Below, piece after piece: positions 9,676 to 18,433 of a stretch of DNA of 64,000 nt. Source of the stretch: Paludibacteraceae bacterium (lineage in GTDB: Bacteria > Bacteroidota > Bacteroidia > Bacteroidales > Paludibacteraceae); the NCBI GenBank assembly GCA_017450685.1, contig JAFSTB010000014.1:25028-89027 (forward strand), read 5' to 3'. How positions within the stretch are numbered: position 1 is the stretch's first letter; each line of letters begins with the position of its first letter. The translations under genes and the position numbers were made by a program. The notes beneath the pieces were generated by a model, which did no database searches, had not been told where the DNA came from, and saw only the letters and a program-made list of their open reading frames with translations.

Positions 9676-11058
9676 ATGAAAGAAAGGATATGTCAAGTGC
9701 CTCTTAAGGGTTGGCTCAAGGGCTGCTTTTGGGGCTTACTATATGTGCTTTTTGTGCTGTGGGTGGCTTGGGGTGATTGGTCGTCACTCTGTTGGCTCGT
9801 TCTGCTGCCCGTGGTGGTGGATATGTTCACCACCAAACTCATACCCTGGTCGTGGTGGCATAGGTATAAGCCTTTGCCTGACAGTACCGGCAAAGAGACT
9901 AACCCCAAAGCCAATGCTCGGCTTTTTGTCGTCCTTTCGTGGATAGATGCTATCGTCTTTGCTTTGGTGGCTGTCTATTTTATCAATCTCTACCTTTTCC
10001 AGAACTATCAGATACCGTCTTCGTCATTGGAGAAGAGTCTTCGTGTAGGCGACTATTTGTTTGTCAGCAAGGCTTCCTACGGTCCGCGCGTACCTAATAC
10101 ACCTCTCTCTATGCCATTAGTGCAACACACCTTCCCTATATGGCTTGGCGGCGGAAAGAGTTACATTGAGCACCCGCAATGGGAATACAAGCGTCTTGCC
10201 GGATGGGACAGTCCGAAGAAAGGCGATATAGTGGTGTTCAATTTTCCTGCCGGTGACACTGTCTGCCTTAAGATGCAAAATCCCGACTACTATACTCTGT
10301 GCCATTATTATGGTAGGCGCACGGTATGGCAACGTGAGGATGTGTTCGGCAAGGTTGTCACTCGTCCGGTGGATAGACGTGAGAACTATGTCAAACGCTG
10401 TGTAGGCGCACCTGCCGACTCACTGATGATACGAGGAGGTGTCATCTATACCCGCACTACCTCTACCGACTGGCAGGCTGAACCCGCACGTGAAGGTCTG
10501 CAACGCAACTATCTTATTCAGACCGACGGACATCTGCTTTCATCTTCTTATCTGGATAAGATAGGTATATCCAAAGACGACAGACGGCAGGAGAAAACCG
10601 GTTTATACCATTTCCCGCTCACGCAGGCAATGCGACACGAGTTGGAGAAAAACCAACATATAATCAGCATTGTGGAAGAGACATCCCAATATGGAGGTGC
10701 CGTCTATCCGCTCGGACATAACGATTGGACACGAGATGACTACGGTCCTATCTACCTGCCGCAACGAGGCGACCAAGTGCTTATTGACAACAATAACTAT
10801 TGGCTCTACAAGCGTATAGCCGATGCCTACGAACATCAACCCATAGCCATTGGCGAGACATATACCTTCCGTATGAACTACTATTGGATGATGGGTGACA
10901 ACCGACATAACTCTGCCGACTCGCGCTATTGGGGGTTCGTACCCGAAGATCATATAGTTGGCAGACCTGTGTTCGTATGGCTGAGTATAGACAAAGACCG
11001 CCCTTGGCTGAAAGGACATATACGTTGGAATAGATTAGGTATGGGAGCTGCTGATTGA
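9676..11058 (+). CDS. lepB: Signal peptidase I
   Basis: 460 residues, larger than the E. coli protein (324), with an extra N-terminal membrane part. Two hydrophobic segments (about 17-30 and 37-50) precede a third (about 86-106) that leads into the periplasmic catalytic domain. The catalytic serine is probably S117 in IPSSSLEKSL, and the general-base lysine K240 in YVKRCVG. The conserved GDN motif (407-409) followed by R, S413 and D415 (box E) is present. A long insert of about 120 residues sits between the Lys box and box E. It removes signal peptides from exported proteins, which include many in this window. Confidence 0.94.
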   Translation: MKERICQVPLKGWLKGCFWGLLYVLFVLWVAWGDWSSLCWLVLLPVVVDMFTTKLIPWSWWHRYKPLPDSTGKETNPKANARLFVVLSWIDAIVFALVAVYFINLYLFQNYQIPSSSLEKSLRVGDYLFVSKASYGPRVPNTPLSMPLVQHTFPIWLGGGKSYIEHPQWEYKRLAGWDSPKKGDIVVFNFPAGDTVCLKMQNPDYYTLCHYYGRRTVWQREDVFGKVVTRPVDRRENYVKRCVGAPADSLMIRGGVIYTRTTSTDWQAEPAREGLQRNYLIQTDGHLLSSSYLDKIGISKDDRRQEKTGLYHFPLTQAMRHELEKNQHIISIVEETSQYGGAVYPLGHNDWTRDDYGPIYLPQRGDQVLIDNNNYWLYKRIADAYEHQPIAIGETYTFRMNYYWMMGDNRHNSADSRYWGFVPEDHIVGRPVFVWLSIDKDRPWLKGHIRWNRLGMGAAD

Positions 11059-11064
11059 GAACCG

Positions 11065-11592
11065 ATGGTCGTACCTACTGCATATATGGGCGGAGCAACC
11101 TATTTTGGGCAACTCCTTCGCAACGACTGCCAAATAGAGGTGATGGAGAGTTTTGAAAAACAGACCTTTCGCAACCGCTGTATCATACAAGATACTAACC
11201 GACAGGAAGTTTGCCTGACAGTGCCCGTAAGAAAAGCAGAACATAAACAACTCACACGCGATATAGAGATATCCTACCAGTCGCGCTGGCAACACCAACA
11301 CTTGATAACGCTGACTTCCGCTTTCAGAAATACACCCTATTTTGATTATTATGCCGACTATTTTCTGCCCCTTTACCGAACACCCGTCAAATGGTTGATA
11401 GACCTCAATGACCGGCTGACCAATATCATACTCTCGCTGTTAAGAAACGAACCACCTGAAAATATACAACCTCTGCCGCATACCACCGACTGGTGCGGCG
11501 AGACATGGACTGACCGACACCCGTGGCAAAAAGAAAAAAGTATTATAAATCTGCTCTTTGAATATGGTCCGCAGACCGTAAACTATATATGA
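11065..11592 (+). CDS. WbqC family protein
   Basis: 175 residues. Resembles the WbqC-like family: an N-terminal PTAYMGGATYFGQLL segment, a conserved CIIQDTNRQEVCLTVPV block and an ending region ALTS.FRNTPYFDYY. Family members occur in O-antigen and other glycan clusters, but no biochemical activity is firmly known to me. In Bacteroidetes it commonly sits directly after lepB, as here (6-base gap); it overlaps the next gene, ilvE, by four bases (ATGA), so translation is probably coupled. No signal peptide; cytoplasmic. Confidence 0.82.
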   Translation: MVVPTAYMGGATYFGQLLRNDCQIEVMESFEKQTFRNRCIIQDTNRQEVCLTVPVRKAEHKQLTRDIEISYQSRWQHQHLITLTSAFRNTPYFDYYADYFLPLYRTPVKWLIDLNDRLTNIILSLLRNEPPENIQPLPHTTDWCGETWTDRHPWQKEKSIINLLFEYGPQTVNYI

Positions 11593-12659
11593 CAATCAAT
11601 TGGCAATCGTTAGGATTCCATTACACCGAACCCGACTATATCATTCGTGCCGCTTATCACGGCAAATGGCAAAACGGTGGGTTAGTAGGCACTTGGGATG
11701 AGCCCTACGCCACCGACGATAAGACAATACGCCTCCACGTTAGTGCCACCTGTCTGCAATACGGACAAGAAGCCTTTGAAGGACTGAAAGCCTTTCGTGG
11801 CATAGATGGCAAGATACGCATCTTCCGCTGGCAAGAGAATGCCAAACGGATGCAACACTCTGCCAGAGCACTGAAGATGGCACCACCACCGACAGAGTTG
11901 TTTGGCAAAGCCATACTGTTGGCTCTACGGAAGAACCTTGCCTTCGTGCCTCCATACGAGACCGGCGCAACACTCTATTTCCGCCCGTTGCTCATAGGCA
12001 CAACACCAAGATTGGGAGTGGGACCGGGAAGAGACTTTGAGTTGATAATCATACCTACACCCATCGGTCCGTACTACGAGAAAGGGTTCAGTTGCACCTC
12101 TTTCATCGTCAACCGACATGTGGACAGAGCCGCACCGTTGGGCACAGGGCAATACAAAGTGGGAGGCAACTACGCTGCCTCATTCCGTGCCACCGAAGCC
12201 GCACACCTGCAGGGCTTCGATTGCCTCTTCACCGATGCTAAAACACATAAATACATAGATGAGTGCAGTGCAGCCAATTTTATCGGCATCAGGTGTCAGG
12301 AGGCTGAAGTGAACGGTTCAGAGCCTATGGTGGAATACCTAACGCCGCGTTCACGGGCTATCTTACCCTCTATCACCAACGACAGCCTGATGACCCTCGC
12401 TCGCGATAGAGGAATGAAGGTGACACGCCGACGCATACGAGTGGACGAACTCTCACAACTGAAAGAGGCAGCAGCCTGCGGCACCGCTTGCGTCATCTCA
12501 CCTATCGATAAAGTGATAGACGCTGACAAAAACACCATCTATACCTTCGGCAACAAGCCCGGCAAATACTGCACAATGCTATATAATGACTTGCAAGACA
12601 TTCAATACGGCAGAACCGAAGATAAATACGGTTGGTGCGAAGTAATAGACAATTGCTAA
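11589..12659 (+). CDS. ilvE: Branched-chain amino acid aminotransferase
   Basis: 356 residues, the length of the bacterial/eukaryotic BCAT subgroup of class IV PLP aminotransferases. It transfers the amino group between glutamate and Val, Leu and Ile. The PLP lysine is in GQYKVGGNYAASF; FEGLKAFRG near residue 60 and YIDECSAANF further on are typical BCAT blocks. The start ATG overlaps the stop of the upstream gene. No other branched-chain genes are adjacent, so the location reflects an operon of mixed housekeeping genes. Confidence 0.94.
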   Translation: MTINWQSLGFHYTEPDYIIRAAYHGKWQNGGLVGTWDEPYATDDKTIRLHVSATCLQYGQEAFEGLKAFRGIDGKIRIFRWQENAKRMQHSARALKMAPPPTELFGKAILLALRKNLAFVPPYETGATLYFRPLLIGTTPRLGVGPGRDFELIIIPTPIGPYYEKGFSCTSFIVNRHVDRAAPLGTGQYKVGGNYAASFRATEAAHLQGFDCLFTDAKTHKYIDECSAANFIGIRCQEAEVNGSEPMVEYLTPRSRAILPSITNDSLMTLARDRGMKVTRRRIRVDELSQLKEAAACGTACVISPIDKVIDADKNTIYTFGNKPGKYCTMLYNDLQDIQYGRTEDKYGWCEVIDNC

Positions 12660-12691
12660 CAACAATAATAACTCTTAAAACCCTTAACATT

Positions 12692-14266
12692 ATGTTCAAC
12701 AGTCACCCTAAAGGATTGATTCCTGCAGCGTTGGCCAATATGGGCGAACGTTTCGGTTATTACATTATGAACGCGGTGTTAGTGCTCTTTCTCTGCTCTA
12801 AGTTCGGCTTGAGCAATAGCGTAGCCACCGGTATCTATTCAGCCTTCTACTGCGGCATCTACATTCTGGCATTAGTAGGCGGTCTGATAGCCGACCGTAC
12901 ACAGAACTACAAGACCACCATTCAGTGGGGGTTGATAATCATGGCTTTAGGCTATGTCATTCTCTCTATTCCTATTATGGCAACGGGTGGCAACACCACA
13001 TGGCTGCTGACGCTCACCTGCTGCGCGCTCTTTATGATTGCGTTCGGTAATGGTTTGTTCAAGGGTAACCTGCAGGCTATCGTAGGTCAGATGTACGACA
13101 ACTTCGAGGCCGATGCCGCAAAGATCAGTCCGGAAGCCTTGGCAGAAGCCAAAACGAAAAGAGACCCCGGCTTCCAAATCTTCTATATGTTCATCAACGT
13201 GGGCGGTTTGGTAGCACCTTTCGTAGCACCTTATTTGCGCAGTTGGTGGCTCGGTGTCAATAGTTTAGCCTATAATGCCGACCTCCCCGCTCTCTGTCAC
13301 CAACTCATAAGCGAAGGTAGCAATATGGCTCCGGAAGCCATCGCCAAAACAACCGAACTGTTCGCCTCTATGGGTGTTGTTCTCCCTGAGATAATGGAAG
13401 AGGCACAAGCTGTTTGCCAAAACTACCTTAACGTGTTCAACACCGGCGTGCACTACTCTTTCATCGCTTCTGTGGCTGCAATGGTAATATCTCTGGTTAT
13501 CTTCATTGCTTACAAGAAGATCTTCCCCACACCTGCTAAAAAACAGACTGCTCAAGTGGTGGAATATACCGCTGAGGAACGTTTGGCAATGGCAACCGAG
13601 ATTAAGCAACGTCTGTTGGCTCTGTTTGCAGTACTGGTGATAGCAGTGTTCTTCTGGTGGTCGTTCCATCAAAACGGCACTTCGATGTCACTCTTCGCTC
13701 GTGACTTCGTCAATACCTCTATCTTCCCGCCTGAGATATGGCAAGCCGTCAATCCTTTCTTCGTCTGCCTGCTCACATTCCCTATCATGTGGCTCTTTGG
13801 CACCGCCTGGGGTAAGAAGATTTCCACTCCGCGCAAGATAGCCGTAGGTATGGGTATAGCTGCTATAGCATACCTGTTTATGACCTGCTATTGCTACAAT
13901 GCCGGTTATCCTTCAGCACACGACTTCACCGATGCTAAAGTGGTGGATGTCAATACAGCAGCAAGTATGAAAGCAGGCGCATGGGTGCTGATCGTCTATT
14001 ACTTCTTTATGACCGTAGCCGAACTCTTCATCTCACCTTTAGGACTCAGTTTCGTATCAAAGGTGGCTCCCAAGAACCTGTTAGGATTGTGTCAGGGTCT
14101 GTGGTTAGGCGCAACAGCCATTGGTAACGGACTGCTGTGGATAGGTCCGCTTATGTACGACAAGTTCCCGATATGGATATGCTGGAGCGTGTTTATGACT
14201 GTATGCCTTATCTCTATGGGTATAATGCTTGGTATGGTTAAATGGCTTGAAAAAGTGACGAAATGA
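12692..14266 (+). CDS. Peptide MFS transporter (POT family)
   Basis: 524 residues with about 12-14 hydrophobic segments. The first helix carries the proton-dependent oligopeptide transporter signature ANMGERFGYYIMNAVL, with the E-R-F-Y-Y residues of the POT ExxER motif region. It probably imports di- and tripeptides with protons across the inner membrane. The ATG at 12692 is chosen because it gives the family N-terminus (MFNSHPKGLIPAALANMGERF); upstream in-frame codons run back into ilvE. The last codons overlap the next gene by four bases (ATGA). Several polar insertions lie between the helices in the middle of the protein (around 13280-13430). Confidence 0.9.
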   Translation: MFNSHPKGLIPAALANMGERFGYYIMNAVLVLFLCSKFGLSNSVATGIYSAFYCGIYILALVGGLIADRTQNYKTTIQWGLIIMALGYVILSIPIMATGGNTTWLLTLTCCALFMIAFGNGLFKGNLQAIVGQMYDNFEADAAKISPEALAEAKTKRDPGFQIFYMFINVGGLVAPFVAPYLRSWWLGVNSLAYNADLPALCHQLISEGSNMAPEAIAKTTELFASMGVVLPEIMEEAQAVCQNYLNVFNTGVHYSFIASVAAMVISLVIFIAYKKIFPTPAKKQTAQVVEYTAEERLAMATEIKQRLLALFAVLVIAVFFWWSFHQNGTSMSLFARDFVNTSIFPPEIWQAVNPFFVCLLTFPIMWLFGTAWGKKISTPRKIAVGMGIAAIAYLFMTCYCYNAGYPSAHDFTDAKVVDVNTAASMKAGAWVLIVYYFFMTVAELFISPLGLSFVSKVAPKNLLGLCQGLWLGATAIGNGLLWIGPLMYDKFPIWICWSVFMTVCLISMGIMLGMVKWLEKVTK

Positions 14267-15039
14267 ACGAACAGATCCGACAAGCGGCAGCATATATAGA
14301 GTCTTTGGAGCAGCGTATTGCTGCTCTGGAGACTCGTCTCACAGCCGCCGAACAACAACACACGGTATCACAAACACTGATAGGTGTTTTGACGCAACGA
14401 CTGACAGTGGTGGAAAACCAACTCTCAGACGCTAATACACTCCTTTCTGAACTGCAATCACGACCGGCAACCGTTGCTACCACTAATACGGAAACAACTG
14501 AACCTGAAGTGGAAGTGGAACTGATAGTGGCAGACGAACCTCAGGAAGAGCCTATAGCACAACCGACAGAGGAAACAGTGGACGAACCTCAGGAAAATCC
14601 GATACAACCGGCACAAACGGAAGAAGAACCTCAGGAACAACCGATAGAAGAACAGGTTGAGCAAATAGTAGAGGAACCTGTTGCAGAGCCGACACTAATG
14701 GAGGAATCAGCACTAATGGATGAACCGGCACAAGTGGAAGAGAAGGTGAAAGAGGAAGAACAGGTGAAAGCAGCGGAGCCGCATCGCCCTGTACAGACAA
14801 CATTGTTTGGTTCGCCTGTGCAGGATATACGGCAAGCCATCTCATTAGGCGACCGCTTCCTTTTCCAGCGAGAACTCTTTGGCGGTAATGGCGAACAGAT
14901 GCAAAAAACGCTCGACGCTATCAATCAACTATCCTCGTTGGAAGAAGCAGAAACCTATATCGGCAAACACTTCTCGTGGAACAAAGAGAGTAGCACCACC
15001 GAACTGTTTATGAACGTTCTGCACCGTCGTTTCAGTTAA
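14263..15039 (+). CDS. Coiled-coil and Glu/Pro-rich protein with conserved C-terminal domain
   Basis: 258 residues, unrecognised function. Residues 1-65 are predicted coiled coil with heptad Leu/Ile (IESLEQRIAALETRL). Residues about 80-170 are acidic, built of short degenerate repeats such as DEPQEEPIAQPTEE. The last about 75 residues form a folded domain with DIRQAISLGDRFLFQREL and IGKHFSWNKES, a block I have seen in many Bacteroidetes hypothetical proteins. No signal peptide. Coupled to the transporter gene by an ATGA overlap and followed 10 bases later by rsmI. The C-terminal block may be a protein-binding domain; that is inference. Confidence 0.75.
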   Translation: MNEQIRQAAAYIESLEQRIAALETRLTAAEQQHTVSQTLIGVLTQRLTVVENQLSDANTLLSELQSRPATVATTNTETTEPEVEVELIVADEPQEEPIAQPTEETVDEPQENPIQPAQTEEEPQEQPIEEQVEQIVEEPVAEPTLMEESALMDEPAQVEEKVKEEEQVKAAEPHRPVQTTLFGSPVQDIRQAISLGDRFLFQRELFGGNGEQMQKTLDAINQLSSLEEAETYIGKHFSWNKESSTTELFMNVLHRRFS

Positions 15040-15049
15040 TCTTGAAGAT

Positions 15050-15712
15050 ATGTTGTACCTCGTTCCCACACCCGTAGGCAACCTTGAAGACATCACACTT
15101 CGTGCTTTGCGCGTATTGCGTGAGGTGTCGCTTATCTTGGCAGAGGATACGCGTACCACATCCGTCTTGCTCAAGCATTACGATATACATACGCCCCTTA
15201 AAAGCCATCATAAGTTCAACGAACATTCCACCGCCGAGGCTATGGCAGACCGTGCTGCCGTTGAAGATATAGCCTTGGTGAGCGATGCCGGCACACCGGG
15301 TATCAGCGACCCGGGTTTTATGCTCGTTCGCGCCTGCGTACAGAAAGGTGTGGAAGTGCAATGCCTGCCCGGTGCCACCGCTTTCGTACCTGCCCTGATA
15401 GACAGTTCCTTGCCTTGCGACAGGTTCTATTTCGAGGGGTTCTTGCCACAAAAGAAAGGTAGGCAAACGAGGTTGCAACTCTTAGCTGAACAAGAGCAGA
15501 CAATGGTCTTCTACGAATCGCCCTTCCGACTTACTAAAACCTTAGAGCAGTTGGCTGAAGTGTTGGGCAACGACCGACATGCTTCTGTCAGTCGGGAGAT
15601 AAGCAAGATACACGAACAGACGGTAAGAGGTACACTCGAAGAACTGGTGCAACACTTTACCCAAGTGCCACCTAAAGGAGAGATAGTATTGATAGTGAGT
15701 GGTAAAGAGTAA
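15050..15712 (+). CDS. rsmI: 16S rRNA (cytidine-1402-2'-O)-methyltransferase
   Basis: 220 residues, tetrapyrrole-methylase (SAM-binding) fold. RsmI adds a ribose methyl to C1402 in the decoding centre. Typical motifs: LVPTPVGNLEDITLRA at the N-terminus, AEDTRTT at about 34-40, SDAGTPGISDPG at about 80-91 (SAM site), and PGATAFVPAL. It is shorter than the E. coli protein (286), lacking the C-terminal extension, as in many Bacteroidetes. Starts 10 bases after the preceding gene. Confidence 0.94.
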   Translation: MLYLVPTPVGNLEDITLRALRVLREVSLILAEDTRTTSVLLKHYDIHTPLKSHHKFNEHSTAEAMADRAAVEDIALVSDAGTPGISDPGFMLVRACVQKGVEVQCLPGATAFVPALIDSSLPCDRFYFEGFLPQKKGRQTRLQLLAEQEQTMVFYESPFRLTKTLEQLAEVLGNDRHASVSREISKIHEQTVRGTLEELVQHFTQVPPKGEIVLIVSGKE

Positions 15713-15757
15713 AAAACAAAAAACATATCGGGAAGTCACGTTACGATTAGAATAAAG

Positions 15758-17254
15758 ATGAGCAATAAGACAGGAATGGTTTCGCTTGCTAAGGACACAG
15801 CCATCTATGGTGTATCGTCCATCTTGGGCAAGTTCCTTAATTGGCTGTTAGTGCCACTCTACACTTATGTGTTGGCAGAGCAAGCCGATTATGGTATCGT
15901 CACCAACCTTTACGCTTGGACAGCACTCCTATTGGTTATCCTTACCTATGGTATGGAAACAGGTTTCTTCCGCTTTGCCAATAAGGAAGGTGAAGATCCG
16001 ACAGCCGTCTATACCACCACACTGTTGTCGCTCTTCATCACCTCTTTTCTGTTTGCGTCGGTTTGTGTCTTGTGTCGTTATCCGATAGCCGCTGCGATGG
16101 GATATACGGGGCATGAGGAGTTTATAGCCTTGCTCGCCGTAGTGGTGGCTATGGATGCTTTTGCCTCTATTCCGTTTGCTTATCTCAGATACAAGAAACA
16201 GCCTCTACGTTTTGCAGCACTTAAACTGCTGTTCGTCTTCCTTAATATACTGCTCAATATCTTCCTGCTTGTCGTATGTCCGCGCCTGCAAGGAGATGCT
16301 CTCATCTCCTCTTGGTACGACCCCTCATACGGTGTGGGGTATGTGTTTGTGGCTAATATTATTGCCACGGCTGTACAGACTCTCTGCCTCTTACCTCTAT
16401 CACGCGGATACCGTCTCTCCACCGCCAACTATCAGTTATGGAAACGCCTGTTGCGTTACTCCTTGCCTTTGCTTGTGTTGGGCGTATGCGGCATAATGAA
16501 CCAGACTCTCGACCGTATCCTCTTCCCCTTCTTCTATTCCGGCGAGGACGCTCAGACGCAGTTGGGTATCTATGGCGCGTGCTTCAAAGTGGCTATGGTG
16601 ATGATGGTCTTCACACAGGCGTTCAGATATGCCTACGAACCGTTCGTCTTTTCCAAACATAAGGACCGACAATCAGTGGAAGCATACGCCGACGCAATGA
16701 AGTATTACATCCTCTTCTCGTACCTCATTCTGCTCGGCATGGTCTTCTATTTAGACATACTCAAACTGCTTATCGCACCATCATATTGGGAGGGACTGAC
16801 TATCGTGCCAATAGTGCTTTGGGCTTATATCTTTCAAGGCATCTATTTTAACCTTTCTTTCTGGTATAAACTGACCGACCGTACACGCTATGGCGCTTAC
16901 TTCTCTATTTTGGGTGTTGTCATCACTTTCGCCCTTCAGGCCATCTTCGTGCCGCGAATAGGTTATATAGCATCTGCCGCCTCATCCACTGTATGCTTCT
17001 TCTGCCTTATGACACTGTCCTACTTCGTGGGAAGAAAATATCTGGCAGTACCTTACGACCTCAAACGCATCGGACTATATACACTTCTCGTTGTGGCACT
17101 GCTCGCCGTTTTCAGCACTTTGCAAAAACATATAGGCATAACGAGCAGACTGTTCTTAGGTACATTACTGATAGGTGCTTATGTAGCGGTGTTAGTTAAG
17201 TTCGACTTCCCGCTTTCCGGACTGCCCATCGTAGGCAAGTATTTTAAGAAATAA
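15758..17254 (+). CDS. Polysaccharide/lipid-linked oligosaccharide flippase (MATE/MVF type)
   Basis: 498 residues, 14 or so hydrophobic segments, with the N-terminal pattern SLAKDTAIYGVSSILGKFLN typical of Bacteroidetes Wzx-like flippases. Such proteins move lipid-linked glycans across the inner membrane, for example for LPS or capsule. No glycosyltransferases are adjacent; instead it sits between rsmI and ribE. A second flippase of equal length but different sequence lies at 19700-21199 in the same operon. The substrate cannot be inferred. Confidence 0.85.
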   Translation: MSNKTGMVSLAKDTAIYGVSSILGKFLNWLLVPLYTYVLAEQADYGIVTNLYAWTALLLVILTYGMETGFFRFANKEGEDPTAVYTTTLLSLFITSFLFASVCVLCRYPIAAAMGYTGHEEFIALLAVVVAMDAFASIPFAYLRYKKQPLRFAALKLLFVFLNILLNIFLLVVCPRLQGDALISSWYDPSYGVGYVFVANIIATAVQTLCLLPLSRGYRLSTANYQLWKRLLRYSLPLLVLGVCGIMNQTLDRILFPFFYSGEDAQTQLGIYGACFKVAMVMMVFTQAFRYAYEPFVFSKHKDRQSVEAYADAMKYYILFSYLILLGMVFYLDILKLLIAPSYWEGLTIVPIVLWAYIFQGIYFNLSFWYKLTDRTRYGAYFSILGVVITFALQAIFVPRIGYIASAASSTVCFFCLMTLSYFVGRKYLAVPYDLKRIGLYTLLVVALLAVFSTLQKHIGITSRLFLGTLLIGAYVAVLVKFDFPLSGLPIVGKYFKK

Positions 17255-17273
17255 CATCAAACAACATAGATAT

Positions 17274-17891
17274 ATGTTTTCAGGAATAGTAGAAAAGATG
17301 GCTCAAGTCGTTAAGATTGAGCAGGAGCAAGGCAATAAGCATTTCACATTGCGTAACCCTTTCCCTGAGTCGATGGGTATAGATCAGAGTATCTCTCATA
17401 ACGGTGTATGTCTCACTGTCGTCAGTCATGAAGGTGACCTCTATACCGTCACCGCTATGCAAGAGACCTTGCGTCTTACCAACCTCGATAGTCTCAAGGT
17501 TGGAGATTGGGTCAACCTCGAACGCGCAATGTCGGTGGACAAACTGCTGGACGGACATATAGTGCAAGGACACGTTGACCAAACAGCCGTCTGCATCGAT
17601 GTACATGAGACCGACGGCAGTTGGTACTACCGCTTCGAATATGACAGCAGCGAAGAGATGATACGCCGAGGCTACTTCTGCGTGGATAAAGGGTCGGTGG
17701 CTATCAACGGCGTGAGCCTCACAGTATGTGAACCCGATGTGAAAAACGGGAAAGGATATGTGTCGGTGTGCATTATCCCTTTCACACACGAAGTGACAAA
17801 CTTCAAATATATAGAAGTAGGCACGCAAGTGAATATCGAATTTGATATAATAGGCAAGTATATAGCACGTATGAATCAACTAATAAAATAA
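17274..17891 (+). CDS. ribE: Riboflavin synthase, alpha subunit
   Basis: 205 residues, two tandem lumazine-binding barrels. It dismutates two 6,7-dimethyl-8-ribityllumazine molecules to riboflavin. The N-terminal MFSGIVE is diagnostic, and the second barrel restarts around GHIVQGHVDQ (about 97-106). SHNGVCLTVV and AINGVSLTVC are the matching conserved blocks of each half. Full length. No FMN riboswitch is visible in the 19 bases upstream; the gene is read from the operon promoter. Confidence 0.96.
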   Translation: MFSGIVEKMAQVVKIEQEQGNKHFTLRNPFPESMGIDQSISHNGVCLTVVSHEGDLYTVTAMQETLRLTNLDSLKVGDWVNLERAMSVDKLLDGHIVQGHVDQTAVCIDVHETDGSWYYRFEYDSSEEMIRRGYFCVDKGSVAINGVSLTVCEPDVKNGKGYVSVCIIPFTHEVTNFKYIEVGTQVNIEFDIIGKYIARMNQLIK

Positions 17892-17897
17892 TCGACT

Positions 17898-18407
17898 ATG
17901 AATGACATCAGTTTTCAATTAGGCTTACAGGTAGCACAAGTGTTGCAGCAATACGGCATACCGGCGTTAGACTACGATACTTTCCGCAAAGGTGTGGAAC
18001 AAGGACTGAATGCAGCCAAGGCAGTTAAAGCTGAAGGCGAGAAGTTCCTCGCGGAAAACGCCAAAAGGGCAGGAGTCAAAACAACCCAGTCAGGACTGCA
18101 ATACGAGGTGCTGGAAGCCACTCTCGGACAAAAACCGAAAGCCACCGACAAAGTGCGTGTGCACTATGAAGGTACACTAACCGACGGCACCGTCTTCGAC
18201 AGCAGTTACAAACGTGGCGAACCTATCACCTTCGGACTCAATCAAGTAATCAAAGGTTGGACGGAAGGGCTGCAACTAATGTCCGTCGGATCCAAGTATA
18301 AACTCTTCATCCCCTACCAATTAGGTTATGGCGAACAAGGCGCAGGCGGTAGCATACCCCCTTATGCCACACTCATCTTTACCGTCGAACTGCTCGGAAT
18401 AGAATAA
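17898..18407 (+). CDS. FKBP-type peptidyl-prolyl isomerase, short form
   Basis: 169 residues: a short N-terminal dimerisation part (residues 1-55) and a complete FKBP domain (about 75-169) with [34 protein letters not shown], and [19 protein letters not shown]. The FKBP pocket aromatics (Y, F, W) are in place. No signal peptide, so it is probably cytoplasmic, unlike its neighbour. Follows ribE by 6 bases. It accelerates proline cis-trans isomerisation during folding. Confidence 0.92.
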   Translation: MNDISFQLGLQVAQVLQQYGIPALDYDTFRKGVEQGLNAAKAVKAEGEKFLAENAKRAGVKTTQSGLQYEVLEATLGQKPKATDKVRVHYEGTLTDGTVFDSSYKRGEPITFGLNQVIKGWTEGLQLMSVGSKYKLFIPYQLGYGEQGAGGSIPPYATLIFTVELLGIE

Positions 18408-18433
18408 CAGAAACACAATAACTAACTAACAAA

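Noticed and set aside
12632-12691. Longer start of the POT transporter inside ilvE
   Set aside because: The extra 20 residues overlap ilvE, and the ATG at 12692 gives the family N-terminus.
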